64,000 bases of DNA from Bdellovibrio sp. GT3 (GCF_037996765.1 NZ_JBBNAD010000005.1:652001-716000); one strand, 5' to 3'. Counted from the stretch's first letter, positions 50,479 through 60,749 are shown. Numbers and translations are program-made. Notes: a model not told the origin generated them from the letters alone.

Positions 50479-51846
50479 ATGAACCAGCTTGTCGTATCCA
50501 AATTTGGCGGAACCTCGATGGGGGATGCTCAGTGCATGCTTCGCAGTGCGGAGGTCGCCTTTCGACAAAAATCAAGCATGGTTGTGGTTTCCGCGACCTC
50601 AGGAACCACCAACGATCTGATCAGTCTGGGGCAAAAAGCGGAAAAATCAGCCTGGGCTGACTGTGAGACCATCATTCGCAAGATTCAGGATCGTCATCGT
50701 AAAATTGCGGCGGAACTAGATTCCAGCATGGACTCCCATCACAAGCTGGATGCGCTCTTCGAGGAAATGCATTCTTTGGCAAAAGGTGTGAATCTGCTTC
50801 GTGATTGCTCCACCAAAGCGATGGATGCGTTGATGAGCCTTGGGGAGAGAACATCTTCTGTTCTGTTCACAGAGGCGATGGCCACCGTGCTAAAGCAAAA
50901 AGGTTCGCAAAAGAAAGCGAAGCTTTTGGATGCACGCGAAGTTTTAAAGACCGACGACTCTTTTGGTAGGGCTAAGCCTTTGACTGCCATTGTGGCCCAA
51001 CACTGTCAGCGCCATCTGCCGGATATGCGAAGCATGAATGCCGTGGTGGTAACTCAAGGTTATATCGGAAGCACAGAAGAGGGCATGACAACGACATTGG
51101 GTCGTGGGGGCTCAGATTATTCAGCTGCTATTCTTGCTGAAGGTATCGCTGCTGATATTCTGGAAATTTGGACAGATGTTGCCGGTATCGCAACTACCGA
51201 TCCTCGCCTGTGTCCTCAGGCAAAGCCGATCTCAGAAATTTCATTTAAAGAGGCGTCGGAACTTGCGACGTTTGGTGCGAAGGTTTTGCATCCGGCGACC
51301 TTGCTTCCTGCTATCCGCAAGAACATCCCAGTCTTTGTCGGCTCCAGCTTTGAAGCTGAAGCAAAAGGTACATGGGTGCGCAAGGAAGTCGAACAGCACC
51401 CGCTGATCCGTGCGATGGCGATCAGAAAGAACCAGGTGCTGGTCACTCTATCAACTCCCGAAATGCTTCATGCCCATGGATTTCTGTTTCAGATTTTCAA
51501 AGTGTTTAACGATCATAAAGTCAGCATCGATGCAATTACCACTTCCGAGATTTCTGTCAGTGTGACTCTTGATGATTCAACTTTGTTGAACAAAAAGCTC
51601 ATCGCCGACCTGTCGGAGATCGCTGATGTGCATGTTGAGGAAAATCTGTCTTTGGTTTCTTTGATTGGAAATAACATCAACCATACATCGGGCTTGGGTA
51701 AGGAAATTTTTGAAACCATCGCTGACATCAACGTTCGCATGATTTGTCTGGGAGCAAGTAAGCATAACTTCTGCTTTCTGGTGAACGAAGAGCACGGTCC
51801 CCTGGCTATTCAAAAACTTCATCAGAAGTTCGTGGAAATGGCCTAG
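50479..51846 (+). CDS. lysC: lysine-sensitive-type aspartokinase
   Basis: The 455-aa aspartate kinase starts VVSKFGGTS (substrate and ATP site) and continues with SATSGTTNDLISL, TQGYIGSTEEGMTTTLGRGGSDYSAAILA, EIWTDVAGIATTDPR, and EISFKEASELATFGAKVLHPATLLPA. Two ACT domains near the C-terminus (from about residue 305) give amino-acid feedback, and the pattern resembles E. coli LysC. It phosphorylates aspartate for lysine, threonine, methionine and diaminopimelate synthesis. ATG 50479 with GGAGG is used instead of the frame start at 50452. It stands alone; the 83-bp leader is too short for a lysine riboswitch. Confidence 0.94.
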   Translation: MNQLVVSKFGGTSMGDAQCMLRSAEVAFRQKSSMVVVSATSGTTNDLISLGQKAEKSAWADCETIIRKIQDRHRKIAAELDSSMDSHHKLDALFEEMHSLAKGVNLLRDCSTKAMDALMSLGERTSSVLFTEAMATVLKQKGSQKKAKLLDAREVLKTDDSFGRAKPLTAIVAQHCQRHLPDMRSMNAVVVTQGYIGSTEEGMTTTLGRGGSDYSAAILAEGIAADILEIWTDVAGIATTDPRLCPQAKPISEISFKEASELATFGAKVLHPATLLPAIRKNIPVFVGSSFEAEAKGTWVRKEVEQHPLIRAMAIRKNQVLVTLSTPEMLHAHGFLFQIFKVFNDHKVSIDAITTSEISVSVTLDDSTLLNKKLIADLSEIADVHVEENLSLVSLIGNNINHTSGLGKEIFETIADINVRMICLGASKHNFCFLVNEEHGPLAIQKLHQKFVEMA

Positions 51847-52023
51847 CTGCTCGTTTAAATAGTAAACAAAGCAGGCCTATTTAATGGCCTAAGTATATGA
51901 AATTGATAATTTAAATCAAAACAAATGGCTACCTAAAGAGTCAGCTTATTTGACATGTAAAAACAGTCTAAACGCTTGTTTTCTGTACCTTTTTGGGTTG
52001 GATTTTGATATACCGCATCCCTT

Positions 52024-53037
52024 ATGAATCCACTTCACGCCCTAAAGACAAATCCGTTTGTCCTTGCCCCTATGGCAGGGATCACTGATCACGCCTTCCG
52101 TACGTTCATGAAAAAGCTCGATACGAGTGTGGTCGTGACTGAATTGGTCAGCGCAAGTGGTATTGAATACAAGTCTGAAAGAACCATGAAGCTGATGAGC
52201 TTTGATGAATCTCAACGACCTATCGGTATTCAGTTGTTCGGTGAAGATCCTGAAATTTTGGGAAGAGCCGCTGCAGTGGCTGAGGCCGAAGGTTGTGACT
52301 TCGTAGATTTGAATTTTGGTTGTCCTGTTCCTAAGGTTGTAAAAAAAGGCGCCGGCTCTGCAATGATGAAAGACCCTGTGCAAATGCAGAAGGTTCTTGC
52401 GGCAGTTAAGGGAGCAGTTAAAGTTCCTGTGACTATCAAAATCAGAACGGGCTGGGATTCCAATACCAGAAACGCTTTGGAGATTTGCAACATCGCTTAC
52501 AACGAGGGCATCGAATGGGTTGCTATCCATGGCCGCACTCGTGCGCAAAGTTATACTGGATTTGCGGACTGGGATTTTATTACTGACGTTAAGTCCAAGG
52601 CAAAGCTTCCAATTCTTGGAAACGGAGACATTCTCACACCCAAACAGGCGGTTTTGAGACTTGAGCAGTCCGGCTGCGATGGGGTCATGATTGGTCGTGG
52701 TTGCCTTAAAAATCCGTTTATTTTCATGGATGCACTGTCCTTGTGGCGTGGCGAGCCGTTAAAAACGGTACAAAGAGACTATGTGAGCCTGTTTAACAGT
52801 CTGAAAACTGAGCTTGTTGCGCATTGTGATGAACACATCACAGGGATTCAATTGAGAAAGTTTGCAGCTTGGTTCTCAACAGGGTATCCTGGAGCAGCAC
52901 AATTCAGGAAGAATCTTTTTCAATCCAAAAGCAATGAAGAGATCATGGACCTTGCTAACGAATTTTTCGCTAGCGTAGGCAATGTTGAGCAAGAAGATCA
53001 GTCGAAAGACGAATTCTTGATGGGCGGACACGGTTAG
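52024..53037 (+). CDS. dusB: tRNA-dihydrouridine synthase DusB
   Basis: The 337-aa FMN enzyme matches the Dus family: LAPMAGITDHAFR, IGIQLFGEDPE, FVDLNFGCPVPKVVKKGAGSAMM with catalytic Cys100, IKIRTGWD, WVAIHGRTRAQSYTG, PILGNGDI and GVMIGRG. It reduces specific uridines in the tRNA D-loop using NADPH. The C-terminal EQEDQSKDEFLMGGHG tail is unconserved. No clear ribosome-binding site precedes ATG 52024. The 177 bp before it hold only an AGGCC/GGCCT inverted repeat (51871-51890) and AT-rich DNA. Confidence 0.95.
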   Translation: MNPLHALKTNPFVLAPMAGITDHAFRTFMKKLDTSVVVTELVSASGIEYKSERTMKLMSFDESQRPIGIQLFGEDPEILGRAAAVAEAEGCDFVDLNFGCPVPKVVKKGAGSAMMKDPVQMQKVLAAVKGAVKVPVTIKIRTGWDSNTRNALEICNIAYNEGIEWVAIHGRTRAQSYTGFADWDFITDVKSKAKLPILGNGDILTPKQAVLRLEQSGCDGVMIGRGCLKNPFIFMDALSLWRGEPLKTVQRDYVSLFNSLKTELVAHCDEHITGIQLRKFAAWFSTGYPGAAQFRKNLFQSKSNEEIMDLANEFFASVGNVEQEDQSKDEFLMGGHG

Positions 53038-53116
53038 TTGTCCTGACCGAATCCTGTAATGAGTTTTTAAAATTTTTGTTTTAGTTTACAAGTTTCAATT
53101 TAATGAAGGGTTAAAT

Positions 53117-54931
53117 ATGATTCAAGATCCAAAGAAGATTAGAAATATCGCGATCATCGCGCACGTCGACCACGGTAAAACAACCCTGGTTGACCATTTG
53201 ATTAAACAAGCCGGTACATTCCGTGACAATGAGCACGTTGATGACCGCTTGATGGACTCCATGGATCTTGAAAGAGAACGTGGTATCACTATCGCAGCCA
53301 AGAATGCGTCTTTCGTTTACAAAGATATCAAAGTTAACATCGTAGATACTCCGGGACATAGTGACTTCGGTGGTGAAGTTGAACGTATCCTGAACATGGT
53401 TGATGGTTGTATCCTTCTTTGCGACGCTTCTGAAGGTCCACTTCCGCAAACACGTTTCGTATTGAAAAAAGCTCTTGAGCAAAATCTTAAAGTTATCGTT
53501 TGTATTAACAAGATCGATCGTTCAGATGCTCGTATCCAGGAAGTTCACAATGAACTTTTCGATTTGTTCATCGACCTTGAAGCGACTGAAGAACAATGTG
53601 ATTTCCACACTGTTTACGCTATCGCGCGTGAAGGTATGGCGACTTTGGATCCAGCGGTTAACACTGGTACATTGGAAGTTCTTTACGATGCTATCGTAAA
53701 CTTGGTTCCTCCTCCAAAAATTGACGAAGAAGCTCCATTGCAAGTTATGGTTTCCAACATCTCTTACAATGATTACGTAGGTCGTTTGGCGATCGGTCGT
53801 ATGCGTGCAGGTACAATCAAAGTCGGTGACGAGGTTGTATGCGTTCAGGAAAAAGGTCAGAAGAAAGTTAAAGTCTCTGCTTTGTATCAGTACAAAGTGA
53901 ACTCGCAAGTTCCAGCTCAAGAAGTTGGCGCAGGTGACATCGTTGTTATCGCGGGTATGGAAGACTTTACTATCGGTGACACTATCACTTCAGCTTTGGA
54001 TCCTCGTCCGCTTCCGCGTATTCGCGTGGATGAACCGACGGTGGGAATGGTGTTCTCGGTAAATAACGGACCGTTCGCGGGTATGGAAGGTAAGAACGTT
54101 ACTTCCCGTAAGATCCTTGAGCGTCTTGAGAGAGAATTGTTGTACAACGTTGCGATTCGCGTAGAAAAAACTGCGAACACTGACGCTTTCAAAGTTGTTG
54201 GTCGTGGTGAGTTGCAATTGGGTGTATTGATCGAGCAAATGCGCCGTGAAAACTTCGAACTTCTGGTTTCCAAACCGACAGTTGTCTTCAAAGAAGAAAA
54301 CGGTCAAAGAATGGAACCAATGGAGATCGCGGTTATCGATATCGAAGACTCCTTCGTTGGTGCGGTTACTGAGAAACTTGGTAAACGTAAAGGTGTGATG
54401 CAAAACATGGTTCAAAAAGGTTCAGGACGTACTCGTCTTGAGTTTTTGATCCCATCACGTGGTTTGATCGGTTACCGTTCTGAGTTCTTGACTGACACTC
54501 GTGGTACAGGTCTTTTGAATACTCAATTCAATGGCTGGGAAGCTTACAAAGGTGAAATCGAACACCGTATGAATGGTGCGATGATTTCTGACCGTAAAGG
54601 CCAAGCTACTGCATTCGCGATCTGGAATCTTCAAGAGCGCGGTATTATGTACGTAACTCACGGTCAAGATGTGTACGAAGGCATGATCGTAGGTGAGCAT
54701 GCTAAGGACAATGATCTAGAAGTAAACATCACTCGCGAGAAGAAATTGTCAAACGTACGTGCTTCGGGTTCTGATGAAGCTATCCGTCTGGTTCCAGTAC
54801 GTCCTATGACGTTGGAAAAAGCGATGGAATGGATCAAGGATTCTGAACTGATCGAAGTGACTCCGAAGAACATCCGTCTTCGTTGCCGCGAAACCGATCC
54901 AAACAAACGTGCAAGAGCAGCGAAGGAATAA
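53117..54931 (+). CDS. typA: ribosome-associated GTPase TypA/BipA
   Basis: A full-length 604-aa translational GTPase. G motifs are [44 protein letters not shown] and CINKIDR, followed by domains II, III and V as in EF-G (no domain IV) and the TypA-specific C-terminus with [22 protein letters not shown]. It aids ribosome assembly and stress adaptation. Codon use is strongly biased, like groEL. GAAGGG precedes ATG 53117. The stop overlaps the ABC ATPase start by one base (TAATG), linking the genes in one operon. Confidence 0.98.
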   Translation: MIQDPKKIRNIAIIAHVDHGKTTLVDHLIKQAGTFRDNEHVDDRLMDSMDLERERGITIAAKNASFVYKDIKVNIVDTPGHSDFGGEVERILNMVDGCILLCDASEGPLPQTRFVLKKALEQNLKVIVCINKIDRSDARIQEVHNELFDLFIDLEATEEQCDFHTVYAIAREGMATLDPAVNTGTLEVLYDAIVNLVPPPKIDEEAPLQVMVSNISYNDYVGRLAIGRMRAGTIKVGDEVVCVQEKGQKKVKVSALYQYKVNSQVPAQEVGAGDIVVIAGMEDFTIGDTITSALDPRPLPRIRVDEPTVGMVFSVNNGPFAGMEGKNVTSRKILERLERELLYNVAIRVEKTANTDAFKVVGRGELQLGVLIEQMRRENFELLVSKPTVVFKEENGQRMEPMEIAVIDIEDSFVGAVTEKLGKRKGVMQNMVQKGSGRTRLEFLIPSRGLIGYRSEFLTDTRGTGLLNTQFNGWEAYKGEIEHRMNGAMISDRKGQATAFAIWNLQERGIMYVTHGQDVYEGMIVGEHAKDNDLEVNITREKKLSNVRASGSDEAIRLVPVRPMTLEKAMEWIKDSELIEVTPKNIRLRCRETDPNKRARAAKE

Positions 54932-55857
54932 TGGATTCGAAAGTCGCCATTGAGATAAAAGACCTAACCAAAAAATACGACGATAAAGTCGCTGTCGATG
55001 GAATAGATCTGGAAATCTACAAAGGCGAATGTTTCGGACTATTAGGTCCAAATGGGGCTGGCAAAACAACAACGATGAAGATGATGTATTGCTCAGCCCT
55101 CGTTACCAGCGGGGAGCTCTACGTTCTCGGCCTTAACGTTAAAAAGAATTTCCGCGAAATCAAATCTCGTATCGGCGTCGTCCCTCAGGACGACGGCCTC
55201 GATCCTGACTTCACAGTCTTAGAAAATCTCTCAGTCTATGCCAGTTATCACAATATTCAGCCTGCAGAGGCCGAGTTGCGTGCACAGGCATTGCTACGCC
55301 TGATGAAGCTGGAAGAATACCAGGATCGTTCCGTGGAAACATTGAGCGGGGGAATGAAGCGTCGTTTGGCGATCGCCCGTGGGCTGATTAATTCTCCTGA
55401 AGTTATTTTCCTGGATGAGCCCACTACCGGCTTGGATCCCCAGGCTCGTATCTGGATCTGGGACTTCTTCAAACATTTGAAATCCGAAAAAAGCACTCTG
55501 GTACTGACGACTCACTACATGGAAGAGGCAGAGCAAATGTGTGATCGCGTGGCGATCATTGATGACGGAAAAATTCTGACTATCGGTAAGCCGCGTGACC
55601 TGATTCGTGATCTGATCGGCAAGGAAGTTGTCGAGTTCGACACTAATCCTGTGGATTTGAACTATTATCTTGGGCGTTTGCGCGCTGAAGGATTTGCGTA
55701 TCAGGTTATCAAAGACACTGTGTCCGTTCTGGTGAAAGAAAATCAGGAAGGCCGCCGTGTTGTCGATCTGATCGCCTCAGACAAAATATTTATTCGTAAG
55801 CCCACCTTGAACGATGTGTTCCTGAAATTGGCAGGACATCAATTGAGGGACGAATAA
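54931..55857 (+). CDS. ABC exporter ATPase (NodI/DrrA type)
   Basis: The 308-aa ATPase has Walker A GPNGAGKTTT, Q-loop VVPQDDGLDPDFTVLENL, signature LSGGMKRRLAIARG, Walker B VIFLDEPTTGLD and switch His in VLTTHYMEEAEQMCDR, plus a C-terminal extension. The DDGLDPDFTV segment resembles NodI-type ATPases. It pairs with the permease that starts at the last base of its stop. ATG 54931 is chosen over the frame start at 54883, which lies inside typA. Substrate is unknown. Confidence 0.93.
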   Translation: MDSKVAIEIKDLTKKYDDKVAVDGIDLEIYKGECFGLLGPNGAGKTTTMKMMYCSALVTSGELYVLGLNVKKNFREIKSRIGVVPQDDGLDPDFTVLENLSVYASYHNIQPAEAELRAQALLRLMKLEEYQDRSVETLSGGMKRRLAIARGLINSPEVIFLDEPTTGLDPQARIWIWDFFKHLKSEKSTLVLTTHYMEEAEQMCDRVAIIDDGKILTIGKPRDLIRDLIGKEVVEFDTNPVDLNYYLGRLRAEGFAYQVIKDTVSVLVKENQEGRRVVDLIASDKIFIRKPTLNDVFLKLAGHQLRDE

Positions 55858-56645
55858 TGAAAATCAAACAACTGTTTTCCGTTCCCAAGTTCAACGACGG
55901 TGCCCTGAAAGTTTGGCAGCGTAACTTCTTGTACTTTAAAAAGACCATGATGGTTTCCTTGTTCTGGATTGTTCTGGAGCCGGTCATCTATCTGGGTGCC
56001 ATCGGGTTTGGTTTGGGTTCGTTCGTGAACAACATGGAAGGAATGTCGTACATCGAGTATTTCTTCCCGGCGTTGCTGTGTACGACTGCGATGATGGTGT
56101 CATTCTTTGAAGGTACCTATGGAAACTACACCAAGCTGACTCATCAAAAAACTTACGCGACTATCATGCTGACTCGGGTCGGGCCAGAGGAAATCGTTGC
56201 TGGTGAGTTGATGTGGGCTGCGACCAAAGGTTTCTTTGGCGTGACCGGTGTGACTGTCGTGGCTGTGTTTTTTGGTTTGATTGATTCTTATCGAATTCTT
56301 TTGGCCTTGCCGGTATTGCTTCTTATCTCGGCGTTGTTCTCTTGCATCGGGATGATCTTCACCTCGATTGCCAGAAACTATGATTCATTTATTTATTCCA
56401 CATCCGGCTTGATAGTTCCAATGAGCCTGTTAAGTGGAACCTATTTTCCTTTGGAGCAATTGCCGACGGGAATGCGCTATCTTGCCTACCTATTCCCTCT
56501 AACTCACGGGGTGGCGGCAGTGCGCGGGATTTTACATCAGGGAAATCTGACCATGATTGCAATACACATCGTAATCCTGGCGTTGCTGACCTGGATCTGC
56601 ATGAACGTTTCGTTCCACCGTATCCGCAATAAACTACTGAAATAG
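55857..56645 (+). CDS. ABC-2 type permease (NodJ type)
   Basis: The 262-aa protein has six membrane helices of the ABC-2 family with the conserved region LIVPMSLLSGTYFPLEQLPTGMRYLAYLFPLTHGVAAVRG, typical of NodJ and related exporters of lipids, saccharides or drugs. It overlaps the ATPase by one base and must form the channel with it. The stop is one base from the stop of the convergent mtgA gene, with no terminator visible between. Confidence 0.9.
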   Translation: MKIKQLFSVPKFNDGALKVWQRNFLYFKKTMMVSLFWIVLEPVIYLGAIGFGLGSFVNNMEGMSYIEYFFPALLCTTAMMVSFFEGTYGNYTKLTHQKTYATIMLTRVGPEEIVAGELMWAATKGFFGVTGVTVVAVFFGLIDSYRILLALPVLLLISALFSCIGMIFTSIARNYDSFIYSTSGLIVPMSLLSGTYFPLEQLPTGMRYLAYLFPLTHGVAAVRGILHQGNLTMIAIHIVILALLTWICMNVSFHRIRNKLLK

Positions 56646-56646
56646 C

Positions 56647-57531
56647 TTACAGGCTTTCATCAGGCGTCATATCAAGTTCGGAGCTGTCGCCGGAAGTTCC
56701 TTCGCGAATTTCCTGCTCCAAACGTTCGATTTCATCACTGCTCATTGAATCCACCTGCTCAACAGACATCTCATTTAAGCCAGGGATATGATCCATCGGT
56801 GGGGGAGCAGGACTTAAGAAGGTCTGAATGCGTTCCATCGCCACTTCGTACTCTGCTTGGTCAATGCTATGGAACTGATACATGTTCTGCACGATCTGAC
56901 TCATGCGCTTGCGTGCGAATTGGGTGAGTTCTTTTTTATGGTAGGAATGGGAATACTTAATAGGACTCGGTAGCACCATCGCAAGGAAGGCGCTCTCAAC
57001 GACATCCAGATTTGCAGCGGGCTTTTTGAAATAAAACTGAGCGGCTTGTTTTACGCCGTAGATATTTTTTCCGAATTCCACGATGTTCAGATACTTTTCC
57101 AGGATTTCTTTTTTGGTCAGCGTCTTTTCAATGCGGTCCGTGATGATCGCTTCCAAACCTTTGCGGAAGAACGTGCGGTCCGCGTTCAGGAACATATTCT
57201 TTGCCAACTGCTGAGTGATTGTGGATCCACCGCGTTTGTAAACACCGGTTTCCCAACCCTGACGGAAGTTCTTTTCGATAACTCCCCACTCAAAGCCATG
57301 GTGCTTATAAAAATTTCCATCTTCAGTCATGATGATGGTTCTTTGCAGGTAAGGACTGATTTGTTTTAGCGGCACATAGTTTTTGGAAGTCGGGCACAGG
57401 TCCACTTTGTACATAGTGGTGATCATGCAACCTTTGATTTCCTTCGCGTCAGGAAGCCACGACCAGATGATCGCAGCTGTGGTAATCATAATTGCAGCTA
57501 TGATGGCGAAAAAAAGTCCTGCAGCCTTCAT
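56647..57531 (-). CDS. mtgA: monofunctional peptidoglycan glycosyltransferase MtgA
   Basis: A 294-aa GT51 enzyme with one membrane helix (AAGLFFAIIAAIMITTAAIIW) and the five family motifs, including TEDGNFYKHHGFEW with catalytic Glu, KRGGSTITQQLAKNMFL, RKGLEAIITDRIEKTLTKKEILEKYLN and VESAFLAMVLPSPIKY. It polymerises lipid II into glycan strands without transpeptidase activity. A C-terminal acidic tail of about 60 residues (SMSSDEIERLEQEIREG and following) is longer than in the E. coli protein. It lies one base downstream of the epimerase gene on the same strand. Confidence 0.93.
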   Translation of the reverse strand: MKAAGLFFAIIAAIMITTAAIIWSWLPDAKEIKGCMITTMYKVDLCPTSKNYVPLKQISPYLQRTIIMTEDGNFYKHHGFEWGVIEKNFRQGWETGVYKRGGSTITQQLAKNMFLNADRTFFRKGLEAIITDRIEKTLTKKEILEKYLNIVEFGKNIYGVKQAAQFYFKKPAANLDVVESAFLAMVLPSPIKYSHSYHKKELTQFARKRMSQIVQNMYQFHSIDQAEYEVAMERIQTFLSPAPPPMDHIPGLNEMSVEQVDSMSSDEIERLEQEIREGTSGDSSELDMTPDESL

Positions 57532-57532
57532 C

Positions 57533-58519
57533 TTACTTCAACATTCCTTGTTCTTTGATCCATTCAATACTGTTGTGAATGGCTTGTCTTGCCGGACGGG
57601 GCTTGAAGCCAAGTTCTCTTTGTGCTTTTGATGAATCAAACCAGTGATACATCGTCGCGGTGTACGCGTTTTCTTTACTAAGAGGGCCTTTAAGTCCGAT
57701 CTTTTCCATAAAGTCGCCAATCGTTCCTACCACGTGTAGCAAACCGTCTGGCAGTTGTCTGGTGGGCGGTTTTACACCGGCTTCTTCCGCAATCATGCCG
57801 AATAGATCTTTAATCAGAATATTTTCACCCGAAAGGATGTAGCGTTCGCCAGTTTTTCCATTCTTCCAGGCACTGATAATTCCCTGAATAACATCTTCAA
57901 CTGCCACGACGTTCACGCCACCTGAAGTGTAAAATTTAAGTTTTCCCTGAGCGACCTTTAACATCATTTTGCGACTGCCTTTTTTTGCATCGCCGCGGCC
58001 ATAGATGGTTGCAGGATTCAGGATAACGGCATCGATTTCGCCTTTATCACAGGCCTTCTTAACCAAAACTTCGGCATCGTGTTTGGTTTCAAAGTAACCA
58101 AGGTTCAGATCATGAATGTTGAAAGGTGAATTTTCATTCAGGATTTCGTTGGGAGTGCGACCTCCGCCCACTGCGACTACAGAGGACAAATGAACCAGAC
58201 GACGGATTTTCTTTTCTTTGCAAACCTCGATGACGTTTGCGGTGCCTTGAACATTCACTCTTTCCATGAGAGGGCGATCCGCTGCCTTGTAGGCAACCAC
58301 ACCGGCCAGATGGAAAACAGTATCAATGTCTTCGAAGGCTTCCAGAAGAGAAACGATGTCAGTCACATCACCGTGACGGTACTGACATTTGATTCCATTC
58401 AGCTCCGAGATGTCACTCTTTGGTCTGACAAGTGCAAAGACTTCGTGTCCCTCGTCAACCAAAGCTCTTGTCAGCCAGCTACCCAGGAATCCATTTGCAC
58501 CGGTTACTAGAACTTTCAT
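57533..58519 (-). CDS. NAD(P)-dependent epimerase/dehydratase (extended SDR)
   Basis: The 328-aa protein is an extended short-chain dehydrogenase: VLVTGANGFLGSWL nucleotide loop, DVTD, VFHLAGVVAYK, LVHLSSVVAVGG and the catalytic pair in YFETKHDAE, then ILNPATIYGRGD. It resembles the dihydroflavonol-reductase/3-beta-HSD-like group, including HpnA-type proteins. Substrate cannot be told; lipid or sugar modification is likely in this neighbourhood. It overlaps the PAP2 phosphatase gene by 4 bp. Confidence 0.88.
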   Translation of the reverse strand: MKVLVTGANGFLGSWLTRALVDEGHEVFALVRPKSDISELNGIKCQYRHGDVTDIVSLLEAFEDIDTVFHLAGVVAYKAADRPLMERVNVQGTANVIEVCKEKKIRRLVHLSSVVAVGGGRTPNEILNENSPFNIHDLNLGYFETKHDAEVLVKKACDKGEIDAVILNPATIYGRGDAKKGSRKMMLKVAQGKLKFYTSGGVNVVAVEDVIQGIISAWKNGKTGERYILSGENILIKDLFGMIAEEAGVKPPTRQLPDGLLHVVGTIGDFMEKIGLKGPLSKENAYTATMYHWFDSSKAQRELGFKPRPARQAIHNSIEWIKEQGMLK

Positions 58520-59106
58520 ACGGTCTGTGCCTCATCGTCTGTGTCTTCATCGAATCTGGAAATAAATCTTTGGCAAAGTCTCGCCATGATGATGCCGGTA
58601 ATTATGCCCAGCATGGCTCCGGCCAGAATATCAGTGGGGAAGTGAACTCCATTGTAGACGCGGCTATAGGATACCAAAAGAGCCAGGGTCATCATTGGCG
58701 CCATTGCCACCGGAAAGATAACTGATACGAATGTCGCGAAGTTAAAAATATTTGTCGCATGATTGGAAACGAAACTATAGCCGCCAAACGGAGCCCTTAC
58801 GTTAACGGTAAGACTTTCGGTGTTAGCAGGCCTCGGACGTTGAACAGTTTTTTTGAAACCCCAGTTGCCGATACCATCGGATAACGAAACACTCAGAACC
58901 GCCATGACAAAAATGGTACAGCCTTTTTTCCAGCCGCGGCGCCAGATAAAGAGCGCAATGATCAGCGGAATGCAGACGATTTTGACCGGGTCCTTTTTAT
59001 GAAGGTCTGTGATGAATGGGAAAAACACATCTGCCCACGGAGCAGTCCATTCAGAATTGATCAGCGTAAAAAGACGTTTATCGAGGTTCAAAATAAAATC
59101 GAGCAT
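58516..59106 (-). CDS. PAP2-family membrane phosphatase
   Basis: The 196-aa protein has about five membrane helices and the three phosphatase motifs: KKTVQRPRP, SFVSNHATN and SRVYNGVHFPTD. Family members dephosphorylate phosphatidate, undecaprenyl diphosphate or related lipids at the membrane. With mtgA two genes away, recycling of undecaprenyl diphosphate for cell-wall synthesis is a reasonable guess. The stop overlaps the epimerase start as ATGA. It is divergent from motA. Confidence 0.9.
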   Translation of the reverse strand: MLDFILNLDKRLFTLINSEWTAPWADVFFPFITDLHKKDPVKIVCIPLIIALFIWRRGWKKGCTIFVMAVLSVSLSDGIGNWGFKKTVQRPRPANTESLTVNVRAPFGGYSFVSNHATNIFNFATFVSVIFPVAMAPMMTLALLVSYSRVYNGVHFPTDILAGAMLGIITGIIMARLCQRFISRFDEDTDDEAQTV

Positions 59107-59201
59107 GATAGGGATATTAACTTAGTTTCTTGCTCGCAGAAAGTCTAGGTCTTCAGAGGGCCAGAGTGCCTCGTTCAACTCACTATGGCATTATTATGCC
59201 T

Positions 59202-59957
59202 ATGGACATAGCTACAATCCTAGGGCTCGTTATTGGTTTTGGTGGAATCATCTTCGGTAACTTTATCGAAGGTGGACACATAAGTTCCCTAATGCAGTTT
59301 ACTGCGTTTCTTATCGTCTTTGCTGGTACTGCGGGAGCTGTCATGGTTTCCAGTTCAGAACATGCATTGAAAACCGGATTGAATCTGGCAAGAAAAGCTT
59401 TTAAGACCGAAGAAAGTAAAGCTCACGGTAAACTTGAAGATATCGTCGAGTGTGCGCGTCTTGCAAAAAAAGAATCAATACTTTCATTGGAACCCAGAAT
59501 CAGCAAAATCGGAGATCCACTTTTGCAGAACGTTCTGCGAAATGTTGTCGATGGTGTGGAAGAGCCTGTCATTCGCGACATATTTGAAACGCAAATATAC
59601 ACTGAAGAAGAAGAGTTACTTGCGGGAGCTAAGGTTTGGGCCGATGCTGGTGGCTTTGCTCCAACCATTGGTATCATCGGTGCGGTTCTGGGATTGATCC
59701 ATGTCATGGGCAATCTGACTGACACTAGTAAATTGGGTGCGGGTATTGCCGTGGCGTTTGTGGCAACGGTTTATGGTGTGAGCTTCGCGAATCTTTTGTT
59801 TTTGCCAATCGGAAACAAGATTAAGAAAAAAGTTGAGGATATGACTCGGGAAAAGTTGATGGTCCTTGAGGGCGGATTGATGATCGCCAAGGGTGCCAAT
59901 CACATGGTCATTGAACAAAAGCTAAGGTCGTACTTACCTCATGTCAGCAAAACGTAG
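59202..59957 (+). CDS. motA: flagellar motor stator protein MotA
   Basis: About 251 aa with four membrane helices: ATILGLVIGFGGIIFGNFIEGG, LMQFTAFLIVFAGTAGAVM, GGFAPTIGIIGAVLGLIHVMGNL with the conserved Pro in the third helix, and GAGIAVAFVATVYGVSFANLLFLPIGNKI. The cytoplasmic loop carries the charged residues that touch the rotor. It conducts ions with MotB to turn the flagellum. The start is ATG 59202 or 59196; a longer frame from 59130 is unlikely. The next gene overlaps by 17 bp. B. bacteriovorus is known to have several motAB pairs. Confidence 0.94.
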   Translation: MDIATILGLVIGFGGIIFGNFIEGGHISSLMQFTAFLIVFAGTAGAVMVSSSEHALKTGLNLARKAFKTEESKAHGKLEDIVECARLAKKESILSLEPRISKIGDPLLQNVLRNVVDGVEEPVIRDIFETQIYTEEEELLAGAKVWADAGGFAPTIGIIGAVLGLIHVMGNLTDTSKLGAGIAVAFVATVYGVSFANLLFLPIGNKIKKKVEDMTREKLMVLEGGLMIAKGANHMVIEQKLRSYLPHVSKT

Positions 59958-60690
59958 AAAACACGAAGAACATGTAAATCACGAAAGATGGTTGGTCTCT
60001 TATGCAGACTTTATCACTCTTTTGTTTGCGTTCTTCGTGGTTATGTATGCGACTTCAACTGCCAATGAGTCCAAGCAGAAGGACTTCGAGGATTCAATTA
60101 AATTGAACTTCCATTTGGTGGGCAAGGGTGGAACTGATCAAAACGGTGAAACGATTGATGCAGCTATTGCAGAACTCGATATTCCCGTTGGTAACTTTCC
60201 AAAAAAGGGCGGACCTGCTGAGGCCGCTGACTATGTCGAGCGTGCACTTGGCAAAGCCATGAGCAAAGAAGACCAGAAAAAAGACATTCAGGATATCTAT
60301 CATGATTCCGTCGGTGTTCGTGTTTCCCTGACTGCCTCCAGCTTCTTTACGCCGGGATCAGCGAAACTGCGACTGTCATCGTTGCCGGCACTGGATAAAG
60401 TTGCGGAGATTTTGGCGGCGAACGATAAACGAATCATTATCGAAGGCCATACCGACGACACGCCCATCGCGGATCCACAGTATCCCAGTAACTGGGAGCT
60501 TGCCGGTGACCGGGCTTCAGCGGTTGTCCGTTACTTTGTTAAGTATCACCAATTGAATCCCAAAAGATTTGTGGCGATCTCTTATGGCGATCAAAAGCCG
60601 ATCGTGCCCAATGATACTGAAGAGCACAAATCCATGAACAGACGTATTGAGATTCTGATTGTTACTGATAATAAGAAGGTTGGAATCTAG
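59941..60690 (+). CDS. motB: flagellar motor stator protein MotB
   Basis: The 249-aa stator subunit has a short basic N-terminus, one membrane helix WLVSYADFITLLFAFFVVMYA with the ion-binding Asp23, a plug/linker region, and a C-terminal OmpA-like peptidoglycan-binding domain (IIEGHTDDTPIADPQYPSNWELAGDRASAVV then MNRRIEILIV). It anchors MotA to the wall. It starts inside the end of motA. A terminator hairpin follows the stop. Confidence 0.95.
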   Translation: MSAKRRKHEEHVNHERWLVSYADFITLLFAFFVVMYATSTANESKQKDFEDSIKLNFHLVGKGGTDQNGETIDAAIAELDIPVGNFPKKGGPAEAADYVERALGKAMSKEDQKKDIQDIYHDSVGVRVSLTASSFFTPGSAKLRLSSLPALDKVAEILAANDKRIIIEGHTDDTPIADPQYPSNWELAGDRASAVVRYFVKYHQLNPKRFVAISYGDQKPIVPNDTEEHKSMNRRIEILIVTDNKKVGI

Positions 60691-60698
60691 ACATAAAA

Positions 60699-60725
60699 AA
60701 AGCCGAGATGTTTAATCTCGGCTTT
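60699..60725. terminator. terminator between motB and the convergent exported-protein gene
   Basis: AAAGCCGAGAT and ATCTCGGCTTT form an 11-bp perfect stem with a 5-nt loop. On the minus strand a run of seven T follows, giving a strong terminator for the gene ending at 60750; on the plus strand the T-run is weaker. Confidence 0.85.
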
Positions 60726-60749
60726 GGTGTTTTCAAGAGGATTTCGGGA